Shown piece by piece: positions 1-12,124 of a stretch of 64,000 bases of DNA. Within the stretch, counting starts at the first letter, position 1; each line of letters opens with the position of its first letter. The position numbers were made by a program, and so were the translations under genes. This DNA comes from Zizania palustris (taxonomy: Eukaryota; Streptophyta; Magnoliopsida; Poales; Poaceae): positions 24,833,034 through 24,897,033 of the forward strand of contig JAAALK010000082.1 of assembly GCA_019279435.1 (NCBI GenBank), given 5' to 3'. The notes under the pieces are model-generated. The model ran no database searches. It had not been told where the DNA came from and saw nothing but the letters and a program-made list of their open reading frames with translations.

Positions 1-1734
1 TCACCCTTCGCAAGAGTGGACAGCCCTCTGAGGACTTCGACCAAGTACTTGGCAGCAGCAACTGGTGCTGAGCTTCGTACACGAAGGTCTACACGCACAC
101 AAACAGACTACTCTAGGGGCTTCGACACAAGAAGCAAAACTGGCAACAATCAGGGCTTCGCTAGTAAGCAGCGAGGTCACGCCTCCTGTTACACAGAGCG
201 AATGCACACTGACAAAACACACCTCGCACGAAAAACAACCTTCGCCTCAACAGGCTTCGGTGCACTACTACAGGCGAGGTATGCAAAGCGATCTCAAGCA
301 AAAGCACAGGAAACAGGGCTTCGCCGCTTGAACAAGGAACACAGAAAAATGAACTCTCTGGATGTATTACAATCGAAGTATGTGGCTACAGGAGCTCAAC
401 AGTAAATGCTCAAAGTGTTAAATGTTACCTACCGAGCCCCCATATTTATAGCCCACAGTTCACCCAAAGGAAGTGACTACATTACCCTAGGGTTTACACA
501 AGATTTGACTCTACAGAACTAAGGGGTACAAAAGGTAGTCCACCTTTATTCTGGAGGCTTCTCTGTCAGCTTTGCAGAGGGGACAGTGTCAGCCTTTTAC
601 AGAACAGACAGTGTCAGCCTTTGCAGTCTTTGACTTTCTGCAGCCTCCCATCGCACGCGAGGGTGCGGTAGCTTCGGTGAGAAGCCTGAAGCCAGATGGC
701 CTTCGCTTCACCGAAGTCAGTCTCCGATACAGTGACGGTTTTGAGCCGAAGCCGTCAAAGCCCTTGGGCCTTCGCACCAACACCTCCGGAGTGGATCACC
801 ACGGCTTCGCAGCTTCACCCAGCTCGAACTCCGTCAGTCCGTGTACCGAAGCCATGCAGGCCGAAGTACCACAAGTCAACCTTGCTCCGGAGCTAGCCTT
901 GCTCCGAAGCCTTCCACCCTCCGAAGCCCCACCTTCAGAGTACCACCCTTCGAAGTCCCTCCTTCGTCCAAGGCCTTCGCATGGAGCATTCCATGAGCAC
1001 TTCGTCGCAGTGTCTCACTCCGAGCACACTCCTCGACGAGCCTCACCCGGACCATGCCTTCGATGCGCCTCGACTTCTGAGACCTTCGTTGGGCACCTTC
1101 GAATGTCTCCCTCCGGAGCACACTTCGAATTCCATGCCTCCGCAGAGGACTTGTTCCACCAACTCCGAAGTCACTCCATTCGGAGTACCTTCGAAGTGTC
1201 TCACCTCCGAGGACTTGTCTCGGAGTACCTTTAGCCGGAGCCATGCTCCGCACTCTCTGCCTTCACCTGGCACGCCTTGACCCGAGGACCGATCCGGACC
1301 ACCTTCGTAGCCACCGTGACGGAGCTCCCCGCTCCCCTGGCATCAAGCCTCCCGCTTGACCCAGGTTCACCTGCTGCGAACCTTGTCCGTCGCCTCCGAA
1401 GTCCCTGCGCACCACCAACAAGCAGACAAGTGTATCCAGTACTCCATAGACCTCTCCGGGTTAGCAACCTTCGGTACACACTCCGGTGTACCGCACAAAG
1501 TACCGAACCCTTCGGTACGAACCCAGTCATTGCGTACTGTCGGACCCCTCCGACGAGCACACTCCGCTGCACAGCTGCAGCAAGCAAACACCGAACACAC
1601 TTCGGTGACACCACCTCCGAACACACTTCGGAGGTCCAACCTCCGAACACCCTTCGGAGGTACCCTTCGAACAGAGGGTAAAAAGTCTGTCAATCACTCA
1701 TCACAAAACACCGAAACCAACCTTTGGTTTCTCA
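1..1734 (-). repeat. 3' LTR of the SIRE-type element (right part only)
   Basis: The plus-strand right end is ...TTTCTCA, so the minus-strand LTR begins TGAGAAAC directly after the polypurine tract. Position 23 onward matches position 23737 onward of the second LTR in this window, which suggests that about 310 bp of this LTR lie left of the window. The sequence is unusually rich in CTTCG/CGAAG. Open frames of 100-220 codons here are compositional and I do not treat them as genes. Confidence 0.8.
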
Positions 1735-2910
1735 ATCTCCCCCTTGATGAGTGCATTGACAACCAAATCGAAGTTTAAGAAAATTTAAAACCTTTCAGCA
1801 CACAAGTGACCATAAAAACTCAGAAAAGAGCCAAATCATGTCACTTGATAAAAGAATTTTCCTCCCCCTTTCTCAAAAGAGTAAAAAGCCCCTTCGGCAA
1901 TGACAACTCCCCCTGAGTTAAATTTTTCCCTTTGGCAAAAAAAAATCTTCTCCCCCTTTATGTCAAATTTTCTCCCTCTTTGAAATTATACCCCCTTGCG
2001 GCAGAGAACGAAGCAAATCTCTCCCCCTTTGTCAATGCAAGCATCAAGGAGCATGTAAAAGATGCAAAGCTTTGAAATGAGCAGAAATGCAAAGACATAT
2101 GAAGCAAAAATATGCCAATATTAATACCAATGACCATGTGCTCAGCTCAAATTAATATTCTCTAAAACATGATGAAGCATGGGAATTTATCATTTTTGGA
2201 ATAAAAGCATCACCACTTAGCTAAGGAAACTAGACAAGTAAGAGCAAGGACTGCGCAAAGCTAGTCAATCTCTACTCTAGACAGACAAGTCCAGTTCAAA
2301 AGGAGCTTGAAAAGCAAACTTGATGGACAATGAATTTTGTTGTTCTTTTCTTAGTGCCAGGGGTTATTTGTTTGTCCACCTTATTCTTTCCAATCGGCCA
2401 AGCCTAGGCATGAAAGCCATAAGAAGCTTAAGGCAAAGATTTTGGTATACACTACACTATTCCAGTTCAGATCGATGTGCAATGGTAAGCAGTCTAGAAT
2501 AGAGTAGTGCGACAAACAAACCCACCTGGATCTTTTCTCTTAAAAGCATGCAAATCATGGAATTGTTGATTTTAACTAAGTGAACCAATGTTTGGCACTT
2601 TATGAATATCCATGAAAATATAGAACAGTTTTCAAGTTGCAATTTTTAGCATCCAATGGACAGTGTCTTGCTGTCAAGCAGATAAAAGATAGCTAAAGCA
2701 GTCATGCCGAAACATGCTAGATTCAAGACTAAGCAGTGAGCATGATTTAATTTTGAAAAGAAATCACCATGCACATGAATGTTCCAGATGAATTAAAAAG
2801 AGCTGAGCTAACATGATTTCATGAATTATAAGCAGGCATATAAGTGCAAAATATATAAATGCAATTTCAGCACAATTAGCAAAAGCACATCCATCTAAAA
2901 CAGCTCCCCC
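1735..2910 (-). other. SIRE-type 3' untranslated region and polypurine tract
   Basis: There is no credible coding sequence. The minus strand carries the tract CATCAAGGGGGAGAT at 1749-1735, immediately before the LTR, and further GGGGGAG copies near 1865, 1908, 1953 and 2020. The same tract precedes the LTR at 57750, so the two elements belong to the same broad lineage. The remainder, 2060-2890, is AT-rich with no feature I can name. Confidence 0.7.
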
Positions 2911-4221
2911 TCACAAAATGCCGTAAGGGTGACAAATGCCAAGTTCCCCACGCAAGTAAGCAAATCGAGAAGCATCGAGGGGTTTTGTAAAAATGTCGGC
3001 AAGCTGGTGTTGGGTATCAACATATTGAAGTTCAATATCACCCTTCTCATTGTGATCTCTGAGAAAGTGATACCGTACATCAATGTGTTTGGTTCTGGAG
3101 TGCTGAACCGGGTTGTTTGCAATACAAATAGCACTAGTGTTATCACAGAAAAGTGGAACACTCTTATAATCTAACCGAAATCCCGCAAAGTGGAAACCAT
3201 CCACAAAATCTGAGAACAACAGCTAGCTGCAGCAACATATTCGGCCTCAGCCGTTGATTGTGCAACACTAGACTGTTTGCGGGAAGACCAGCAAACCAGT
3301 GAAGTACCCAGAAAATGACAAGTACCAGAGGTACTCTTCCTATCAATTCTACACCCAGCAAAGTCCGCATCAGAATAACTCGAAGACATAAAGATGAAGA
3401 TGCTGAATACCATATGCCAAATTCAAGGGTGTGTTTGAGATACCTTAGAATGCGCTAACCGCTTGTCGGTGCGAAGCTCGTGGTGAAGCCTGAAAATGAG
3501 CGCACAGACACACAGCGAAGTGTATGTCCGGCCTCGTTGCAGTCAAGTAGAGGAGGGAGCCGATCATGCTCCGGAACCCTTCTGATCTACGGCTTCTCCA
3601 TCTTTGTCAGGCTCCAATGCTACAGATGTAGCCATTGGAGTGGCGAGGGGCTTCGCATCGGACATGTCGAACTTCTTGAGCAGGTCCTTGGTGTACTTTG
3701 TCTGGTGGACAAAAGTACCTTGTTTGCTTTGCTTGATTTGCAAACCAAGGAAGAAGGTGAGTTCACCATCATCGACATTTCAAATTCCCTGCTCATGGTA
3801 TCAGCAAACTCGGCAACCAAAGCATGAGAAGAGCCACCAAAGATGATATCATCCACATAAATCTGAACTAGGAGGAAATCTTTGCCATGCTTGAGAGTAA
3901 ACAAAGTTTTTATCAACAGAGCCCATCAAATACCCTCGCTCAAGCAGAAAAGACTTAAGTCTATCATACCACGCCCGAGGGGCCTGCTGAGTCCATAAAG
4001 AGCCTTATGAAGTTTAAGGACTTTATGTGGGTACTTGGGTTTTCAAAACCAGGGGGTTGTTTTACATAAACATCTTCACCTATGAAACCATTAAGAAAAG
4101 CACTTTTGACATCCATTTGATAGAGTTTGAATCCCGGGATGTCGCAAAGGCAAGCAAATCCTAATGGCCTCAAGGCGAGCAACAGGTTGCAAAAGTTTCA
4201 GTAAAATCAACCTTCTAGTTG
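2911..4221 (-). pseudogene. Copia pol fragment: RT and RNase H
   Basis: Minus-strand frames give, in order, an RT block with YQMDVKSAFLNG (around 4130-4080), the catalytic YVDD block (around 3860), then the C-terminal RNase H with SDADFAGC and RKSTSGTC (around 3390-3320), AEAEYVAA (around 3240), and the terminal HIDVRYHFLRD and LADIFTKPL block ending at 2911. The blocks fall in different frames, so several indels separate them and no intact protein is possible. RT and RNase H order after integrase is the Ty1/copia arrangement; integrase itself is not visible because of the gap. Confidence 0.85.
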
Positions 4222-5221
4222 NNNNNNNNNNNNNNNNNNNNNNNNNNNNNNNNNNNNNNNNNNNNNNNNNNNNNNNNNNNNNNNNNNNNNNNNNNNNNNN
4301 NNNNNNNNNNNNNNNNNNNNNNNNNNNNNNNNNNNNNNNNNNNNNNNNNNNNNNNNNNNNNNNNNNNNNNNNNNNNNNNNNNNNNNNNNNNNNNNNNNNN
4401 NNNNNNNNNNNNNNNNNNNNNNNNNNNNNNNNNNNNNNNNNNNNNNNNNNNNNNNNNNNNNNNNNNNNNNNNNNNNNNNNNNNNNNNNNNNNNNNNNNNN
4501 NNNNNNNNNNNNNNNNNNNNNNNNNNNNNNNNNNNNNNNNNNNNNNNNNNNNNNNNNNNNNNNNNNNNNNNNNNNNNNNNNNNNNNNNNNNNNNNNNNNN
4601 NNNNNNNNNNNNNNNNNNNNNNNNNNNNNNNNNNNNNNNNNNNNNNNNNNNNNNNNNNNNNNNNNNNNNNNNNNNNNNNNNNNNNNNNNNNNNNNNNNNN
4701 NNNNNNNNNNNNNNNNNNNNNNNNNNNNNNNNNNNNNNNNNNNNNNNNNNNNNNNNNNNNNNNNNNNNNNNNNNNNNNNNNNNNNNNNNNNNNNNNNNNN
4801 NNNNNNNNNNNNNNNNNNNNNNNNNNNNNNNNNNNNNNNNNNNNNNNNNNNNNNNNNNNNNNNNNNNNNNNNNNNNNNNNNNNNNNNNNNNNNNNNNNNN
4901 NNNNNNNNNNNNNNNNNNNNNNNNNNNNNNNNNNNNNNNNNNNNNNNNNNNNNNNNNNNNNNNNNNNNNNNNNNNNNNNNNNNNNNNNNNNNNNNNNNNN
5001 NNNNNNNNNNNNNNNNNNNNNNNNNNNNNNNNNNNNNNNNNNNNNNNNNNNNNNNNNNNNNNNNNNNNNNNNNNNNNNNNNNNNNNNNNNNNNNNNNNNN
5101 NNNNNNNNNNNNNNNNNNNNNNNNNNNNNNNNNNNNNNNNNNNNNNNNNNNNNNNNNNNNNNNNNNNNNNNNNNNNNNNNNNNNNNNNNNNNNNNNNNNN
5201 NNNNNNNNNNNNNNNNNNNNN
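4222..5221. other. Assembly gap of 1000 N
   Basis: Exactly 1000 undetermined bases separate Copia pol on the left from a Tat-lineage antisense ORF on the right. The round number suggests a placeholder of unknown true length. The missing sequence should contain the junction of two elements and the N-terminal part of the antisense ORF. Confidence 0.95.
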
Positions 5222-6705
5222 GGCCGAGGAAGTCCTAACGGTGGCGTCGGAGGCACCGAAGCCGGAGGGGACCAAGGGGGGCCAGACAACGGTGCTGGAA
5301 GGTGCTGATGAGGCCTGTGTGATGGAGCCAGAGGACTTCAAATGGGTGGATGCCCTAGGAATCCAGACGATGGAGCTGAGGGATCCCAGGCAAGCGGATG
5401 CTGAGGAGGTCTAGGCGACGGAATCGGGAGCCTTGGAGCCGGAGAATGTCGAGAGAGCTCGAGCAATAGAGCTGGAAGCCTTAGTGCCTGCGGGGGCCGA
5501 GGTAGTAGAAGCGGAGGAAGTGGGGCCTCAAGTGGCTAGTTCGCCACTCAGAGCCTCGGAGGATTCTGGCGCGGACTTCATCCAAATGTTCGAGCATACG
5601 ACCACTCCGGAGCAGTCTCCGACCGGCAGTGGCAATGTTATTTTCTTTTCCTGACTTAGCTTCATACCTATTATCCTTGGATAAATTACTTTAATTAATC
5701 ACTCCTGAATATTTAAACTTGCCTTAGCTATACTAGCGGAGGCCCCTTCGATGGTTTCTTCGCCCACAGCGAAGGGAGTCGAGCCAAAGGGCAAAACTCC
5801 TGCCATGGTGGTAACCTTGTCTGACATGAATGACGAGGACCACTCAGAGGAGGCTTCGGAAGGGACTTCCCATCGCTCGGATCCTTCTCCTTCTATGGAT
5901 GATAGGAGGGTGCTGGTGAAGCTCCCTCTATCAGCTCCATTTTTAGCTCGGAGAACTAGGCTTCGTGGCATGCTAGAGCCTTTAGCTTGGGTTTGCTGCG
6001 AGGTAGGTGATACCGAGGTGGTAGCCGAGGTGAGCCAAGAGAAGGGTGCAGACCTGAGCATTGCTCTCGTACGGGCTGCATACCAGGTATATTGTCCTTC
6101 GCTGCTTTTACTGTTCTTTTGTTTATTAAAATCTTGTTTCATACTTACCCTCTCTTTTTTTGTAGTTTGTGGTCCTGGCTCGCTCGACCTCAAGTTCTTA
6201 TGGCCACGAGTGCAATCGGCTCGAAGGGGAAGTTGCATCCCTTTGGGATCTCCTTGTTGACGTAGAGGAGAAGGCTTCAACCTTGGAGGACACACTCCAG
6301 GAGGAGCAGCGGAAAAGGGAGGCCTTCAAGGACAAAGTTGAAAACCCGCTGGCCAAACGAGTAACATCCGAAGCCGAGGTTGAGAAGCTTCGGACCGAGC
6401 GAAGTGCCTTGGAAGCTGAGGTGAACTGGCTGAAAGCTCAGAAGGCCATATTTGAGATGAGGGTCTTTGAGCTAACCACTTTGGCTGCTGGGCTCAGGAC
6501 GTCTCTGGAGAGCTTGCGTGTAGAGCAGGCAAAGTGCGAAGGGGTGGTAGTCGAGACTATGGACATCCCATGGGGCGTCTTGGAGCATTTTGGCACTTCG
6601 TGCCCTTCATCTTCTGTTGTCGTCAACAAGCCCCTAGCTCGTCGCATGGAGATTATCCAAGTGGCGAAGAGGATTATGGATACAACCGTGGCTCGATTTA
6701 GATAA
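5222..6705 (+). CDS. Tat antisense extra ORF, coiled-coil part, spliced
   Basis: Plus strand, opposite to the pol of its element. The N-terminus is lost in the gap. 5222-5636 is an acidic, Ala/Glu-rich stretch ending after the frame break TAG at 5412. A probable intron (about 5629-5727) joins it to 5728-6086. A well supported intron at 6087-6165 (CAG|GTAT ... TGTAG|TTT, phase 0) joins that to 6166-6705, a heptad-rich coiled coil with a conserved ending, LExFGTxCPSSS and IQVAxxxM. The minus-strand copy at 63150-62401 has the same exon start, coiled coil and ending. The frame continues to about 7000 with several stops. Function unknown; extra ORFs of this kind are known from Tat elements. Conservation of splice site and domain between two elements argues that it was once translated. 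Confidence 0.65.
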
Positions 6706-7080
6706 ATCTCCGGGAGAGTAGATTCTCTAGGCATCCTTCATCATTTAGAGGACATCGGGGGCACTGTTTCTCCAGCAACGAAGATAGCGCCCATCAACTT
6801 TGGAGGTGAGCGCCTGCTAGCTCCTTCGACTAGCGCTGCTGCTACCTAGAAGGCCTTCCAGGTGGCCTAAAAAGCTGAAGGCCACGAGGCATCGAAAGCC
6901 TAGATCGACGAAGCCCATCACCAGAAGCATGCACGAACATAGCCTCCTCCGACGCCTTCAATGGGCCATCCTCCGTCCAACCCGAAGGTGTAGTCTCCTT
7001 AGGGCTCCACATGTAAAAGTCCTATAAAATTTCTTAATCAATGAATGAAAGGACTTCTTTTTTGAATGATTGAATTTAGG

Positions 7081-7589
7081 GCCTAGCTTGTTCTTCGACT
7101 TGCGATCTTGAAGTACTCAATGCTACCAAAGAGCTTCGGGATCAATGGATTGTTTTTGAAGCCCTAAGACCCGATAGATGCCCCCTCTTTTCTATTCCTC
7201 GTGATGACTTAGGAAAAATTGCACCTGACATGGTTAACGAGGTGCTTTATTTTATAAAAGAGGAGGAGAAAGAGGGAGAAGTAGTGGAGGTATCCTCTTT
7301 GTCGTCGGAGTATGTAGACTGGTCTGTTGCAGACTGGTTTGACAAAGAACGAAGGCCAGCTATAGTGGAGCCTAGCCCCAAAATGCTTCATACTTGGGCA
7401 GAGCTTCAAGAGGAGCAGATAGCCTAGAGGGCTTCAAAAAAGGGAAAACGGCCGAAGGCCAGAGCTAAGAAGAGGGCTATGAAGCCTCCAACTGCTTCAG
7501 GTGCTTCGACGTCTGAAAGAAACCAGCCTAGCCTTCGCGGTCGAAGGGGTCTTCTGTTCCTTCTAGGGTTAGATACATATTTTCCATAG
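7081..7589 (+). CDS. Tat antisense extra ORF, C-terminal conserved exon
   Basis: It begins after a possible acceptor (GAATTTAG ending at 7080) and ends at TAG 7587-7589, with one in-frame TAG at 7425-7427. Features shared with the minus-strand copy at 62149-61703 are LRxQWxxxExLRP, an acidic middle, SEYxDWS, TWAExQEEQ, a lysine- and arginine-rich tail and a final GLxFxLGLD block. I do not recognise the domain. It is probably the last exon of the ORF described at 5222-6705, since the order and orientation are the same in both elements. An AATAAA at about 7645 would serve as polyadenylation signal. Confidence 0.6.
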
Positions 7590-7814
7590 TTTCTTTATTT
7601 ATTAATTATTAACTTGTAACTGTAAGACATTTGTTTTTGAAGCAATAAAATTAGGCGTTGTCCGATCATATTTGTACCCTTCGTCCCCTTTTTGCGGGGG
7701 GTCGACATCCTTCTTTCCTTTGTAAGTAGGTGTGCTCCATGCACAATGCTTAATACTGCTTTGATTACGTCTTGTAGATTGCGAAGTGTTTATCTGAATG
7801 AAGTTGTATAGTAC

Positions 7815-8250
7815 TAGGATGCTTCAGAATGATGGCCCGAAATCCTGCCACTTAGTCACTTTAGAATAATAGGATGCTTCGGACCAGTGGTCCAGAATCC
7901 TATCATTTAGTCACTTTGGACTCGTAGGATGCTTCTGACCAGTGGTTTGGAATCCTATCACTTAGTCACTTTGGACTCGTAGGATGCTTCGGACCAGTCG
8001 TTCGGAATATTATCACTTAGTCACTTTGGACTCGTAGGATGCTTCGGACCAGTGGTCCGAAATCCTATTGTTTGGTCGCTTCAGACTCTTTTTAGGACGC
8101 TTCGGATCGGTGGTCCAAAATCCTATTGTTTGGTCTCTTTGGACTCTTTTTAGGATGCTTCAGACCGGTGGTCCGGAATCCTATTGTTTGGTCACTTCGG
8201 ACTCTTTTTAGGACACTTCGGACCAATGGTCTGGAATCCTATTTTTTTAG
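7815..8250 (+). repeat. Tandem array of about eight 55-58 bp units
   Basis: Each unit begins TAGGATGCTTCGGACCAG and continues with a GGTCC...AATCCTAT block and TTAGTCACTT or TTGGTC. Successive units start near 7815, 7870, 7926, 7981, 8036, 8095, 8153 and 8211. Later units carry a CTCTTTTT tail. The array lies between pol and the antisense ORF, the same place as the 118-bp array of the second Tat element at 60771. Confidence 0.85.
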
Positions 8251-8435
8251 TTAAGGAGATGCCATACCTCGCAAAAACTCCTCCCATACCTTGGTGCGTC
8301 CACCGTGGTAGGGTCTCATTTTGGGGTGTGCATGAGTTGAACTTAAGCCTTTATTTAAAAAGACAGACTTTTGTTTTACAACTGCCATTATGTGAAGTAG
8401 CGTTTAAGGTGCTACGCATGCCAAGAATGTTTCAA

Positions 8436-8727
8436 CTACTCTCCTTCTAAATTGGCTAATTTTAAAGATCCTGGTCGCCCTGACCGAAGTATAATGTATG
8501 GGCCTCCCCACTTATTGGCTAACTTCCCTGGAGCAATGATGCTTCGAAGAACAAGATGCTCGGGTCTCAATTCTTTAAGATTCACCTTGGGATTGTACCA
8601 AGCCTTCATCTCGTCTTGATACTTTGTCAGGTTTGCCAAAACCCAAAGCCTTGTCTCTTCAGATAAATGTAGCGAAGTGCATCTTTTGTCTTCATCTTCG
8701 GGTGCCATCATTCTCAAGGTGCTCCCT
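8436..8727 (-). pseudogene. Tat integrase C-terminus (distal fragment)
   Basis: The minus-strand frame contains LANLTKYQDEMKAWYNPKV followed by LRPEHLVLRS and GPYIILR, matching the C-terminal region of Tat-lineage integrases, where an RYN.KV block precedes a DLVLR and GPY motif. It is separated from the rest of the same integrase (20782-21480) by the Tekay element, whose first base is 8728. The end near 8436 fits the usual end of pol. Confidence 0.8.
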
Positions 8728-11700
8728 TGTAACACCCAAAGATTTCAAAATAAATAAAATAAAGAAAATACATTTTTCAGGGAATTAAAAGAATTATTTA
8801 ATGAAAGAAAACCCTAAAAGAGCCGTAATAAAGCCCAACAAGGGGGAAAACTCAAAATTTCAACTTGGAAAATTTATGGAGGAATATAGAGGCCAAGATA
8901 TAATTTTAGGAATTTTTCCAAATTTTTATCAACACTGATTCAATCCTTAAATAAATAAATGAATTACTGGAATTAAATTAATTCAGAAAAGCATTTTAAT
9001 TCATGTTGGGCCACAAACCCTCAATTCGCTCCGGCCCAGCCCAATCCAAGCCACGCGTCACTGACATGTGGGACCCAGGTGTCGGCGCCGCTCCACTCCT
9101 CTCTCTCCCGCCCGTGCCCCGCCTCGGCCCCACCCGTCAGCCTCGCTGACGCCTCCCTTCGCCACTGACAGCCCGGGCCCGTCTGCCAGCCCTTTCCTTT
9201 CCCGCTCACCCGCAGACAGGTGGAGCCCACCTGTCAGATTCATCTTCTTCGTTGGAAGGGGATCCCCCCTTCCATACCGGCAACCCTCTTTCCGTTTGCC
9301 GCCGTTGGCCGCCCATGTTCGCCCGGATTCACCTCGGATCGCCTTCCCCGGCCGCCGACGACCTCTTTCCTTCGAAAACCGACGCGTTTTCCCGTATTTG
9401 GAAGGATGGCCGAGCAAAAGGAAACCTCGCCGGAGTTGGAAAGGAACCTTCGGGTTTCCTTCGATTCCCTTGCCAAAACAACACCGGCGAGCCCCTATTT
9501 AAACCCCCCCCCCTTCGAGCACCGCCCTCTGCCCACACCGCCGTAGCACGTACTAGAGCGAAACTAGAGCGCCCTGCCCCGTTTCCGGTTTTCTCTCCTG
9601 CTTCACCTCCATCCACGCCGCCGCCACCGTCGTGACCGCCGGAGCCCGCCCGTCCTCGGCATCTACTCCATTGGCCGTGGGCGCCACCAGATCGTCGTCG
9701 TCGTCGAGCACCCGAGAGGCGTTCGCCGTCTACCCTCGCCGCCAGTCGCTGTCAGTCATCCGCCGTCGCCATCTCCGGTACCATCGCACTCCCCTCACTC
9801 TCCTCTTTCCGTTTCCGCCAAGAGATAGGACCCTAGGCCCTTGCCGCCGCTGTCGCCGCCATACCCGAGCTCGCCGTCGCCGGAGACGAAGGAGGGTTAA
9901 AACCCCTTAGCATGTGCCGTGCCGGATTCCATCCGAGCCGCACGATCCCGAGCGAGCGGCGCATATTAGATCCTGAGGGGATCTAATCTGGGCCATCGGA
10001 TCCCATCGAACCGGTATCTTTAAATTTGAGCGGTTGATTAAAACTTAAACCCCCGGATAAATCCCGTGCGTCCACGTAATACCCTTTCGCGCGTTTTAAT
10101 CTCAGCCGTCCGTTTTCACTTACCCCTCCCGCCTCGCATCTGGCCGCTAGATCCAGATCCAACAGTCCAGATCAATCGGGTCCACGCGCACAGTCACAGG
10201 TTCACGGTGAACCTAGTTCACCGTCGACCAGGGACTGTTTTCTGTTTAAATAAAAATCCAAAAAATTGTTTAAACTTTAAAAATTCATAACTTGCTTATT
10301 TTAACTCCAAATTTCACCATTCAAATTTTGTTAAATTCAGAATTTTATTCTCTACACATTAATGCCATAAAAATAGTATGTCCATGTTGCCCAAAATATT
10401 CTTATTAAATAAATGAATAAAAACCCCTTAGGGATAAATTGTTAATTCATAAAATAAATTAGGAAAGACCTTAAAATCTAATCTTTAATGTTTTTCACAT
10501 AACTTCAGAATAATAAAGCTTTATTTCACATATTAAAACCCTTAATACTTGTATGCTTATTTTTTTGTGATATTTTGTTTGTTTATTAAATGTATGTTTA
10601 CTTTTTCCGTATCGGGAAGACTACGAGATCGTCGAGGAGCCGGAGTTTTACCCTGAGATTCCTCCATCACCATTTGCTGATCAAGGCAAGTCACAACCCC
10701 CATTTTGATCATCATTGAGCCCATGTTTTAATAAATTAACGCTATAACTCATAGGATAATATTGCATTAGTCAAATATCAAGCCCTACACTATATTTATT
10801 AGATCCCCGTCCTTGTGTGCAAACCCAAGCCATGCTTATTGAGCCTTAACTCCTTGTCACTCTACAATAATATATTAGCTAGTGTCCAATGTACCGACAC
10901 AACTGCTATAGGATAAAAAGAATGAGTCATAGATAGATGGATTCTACTATATGTATTTCCCCGTTATTCTCGTCTCTGGACTCTATTGGAGTTGGCTATG
11001 TTATAAGTATGGTGGGTTCCGGGTGCAAGCTAGGGCATTGGTTGGTCGCACCCGGGGAACTATAAGGACCGGTCTGCGGGATCTGTTGCAAAGCACTTCC
11101 GTACTAACCACAAGTCTAATGGGTAAGTCCTAACTGGAAGTATGGAACAAACCGACTTGATGCACCATAGTGGAGGGGGCAAGGGGCAACCTGCGGGTGA
11201 CTTGTACCGACGTGGCTCAAGGGGGGTATGGTGTTAGCTCGACGCGTCGGGGCACCATATGAAACCCATAAGAGGGTGCTGTCAGGTCGAGGAGGTCCAT
11301 ATGGAAGGTTTTGGCAGGAGTTCCCGTGGTATGGGTCATCTCGTTACACTTTGGTGTATGGATGAGTGCGTGCCTTGTGGGTACAGTGGTACACCTCTGA
11401 TCATAGTTTTAAATCTTTTCGAAAAGCCGAGCCCACAGTCAAGGGCGAGTTGTGTGACTTCTCGCAGTTAGTTTACAATTGTTTGAATGGTTGAGTTATT
11501 CATGGCATGTAAGGACTATTGACCGAGGGTGGGCTAATTGTACCCCTCGAGTTAGAAGATGATGATGCATACTCATGTTTACATTTTGTACTAATAACTT
11601 GATCTCATTCAAATGCTTTACAATTATGCTTTTCCGCAAAATTAGCCACTATCTCCCTTGTTATTACTCTGCATTATATGTGCATCCGGTGGCTTGCTGA

Positions 11701-11988
11701 GTACGTTTGTACTCACCCCCGTTGACTTACACCACCAGAGCTCGTCTACTATGAGGAGGATGAAGGTCTGGAGTAGCGACCCAGTCAAGGCGAGACTGGA
11801 AGGAGGCGTTCATCTAGGACCTTTGTTATTTTAGTTTCTCTTCACCTTTATTCACTTTTGTACTAATACGGTCTACGAACTGTGAATGATTGATCGTATT
11901 GTACGTGGTCGTGTGATGAACGTCTTGTTTTATTGATTTTCTATGGATTTTCAATAAAGGTCCGGATTTATTAAATCTGGGCGTGACA
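8728..11988 (+). repeat. Tekay 5' LTR (3261 bp)
   Basis: It runs from TGTAACACCC to GGGCGTGACA. The GC-rich part, 9040-9910, contains open frames that are also open in the 3' LTR but show no known protein, so I take them as composition. The 3' part, 10270-11980, is AT-rich. It contains 74 bp (9934-10007) missing from the 3' LTR. Confidence 0.93.
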
Positions 11989-11991
11989 AGA

Positions 11992-12009
11992 TGGTATCAG
12001 AGCCGACTT
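11992..12009 (+). other. Primer binding site, initiator tRNA-Met
   Basis: TGGTATCAGAGCCGACTT lies three bases after the LTR end. The first 13 bases fit the complement of the plant initiator methionine tRNA 3' end, the usual primer of Tekay elements; the rest is degraded. Confidence 0.85.
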
Positions 12010-12124
12010 GACTGTAGGAAGCCAAATAGACCTGACCCTAGGACTTATAATAACCATATTTTCTTACAAAATTACTTACCCTCTCATCTTCTGGAGTTTC
12101 ACAAAAAAATTCTCTCTTTTGTAG

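Larger units (their letters stand above)
1..4221 (-). mobile_element. SIRE/Maximus-type Ty1/copia retrotransposon, partial
   Basis: Reading on the minus strand from the assembly gap, the sequence gives a decayed reverse transcriptase and RNase H (4221-2911), a 1.2-kb untranslated region with several GGGGGAG motifs, a polypurine tract at 1749-1735 and then an LTR starting TGAGAAAC at 1734. The LTR runs off the left edge of the window. The RT and RNase H motifs, the large untranslated region before the 3' LTR and the tract sequence are typical of the SIRE/Maximus lineage. The 5' half (gag, protease, integrase, 5' LTR) is in or beyond the gap at 4222. Confidence 0.85.

Noticed and set aside
572..1280. 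Open frames of 100-220 codons on both strands in the SIRE LTR
   Set aside because: Low-complexity CTTCG-rich DNA lying inside an LTR; no domain, and several frames on both strands are open together.
4091..5414. Open frames of 340-416 codons spanning the N run
   Set aside because: They are open only because the 1000 undetermined bases contain no stop.
9068..9910. GC-rich open frames in the Tekay LTRs (also at 17953-18425)
   Set aside because: Repeated in both LTRs, proline- and arginine-rich with no homology, frames not conserved between copies.
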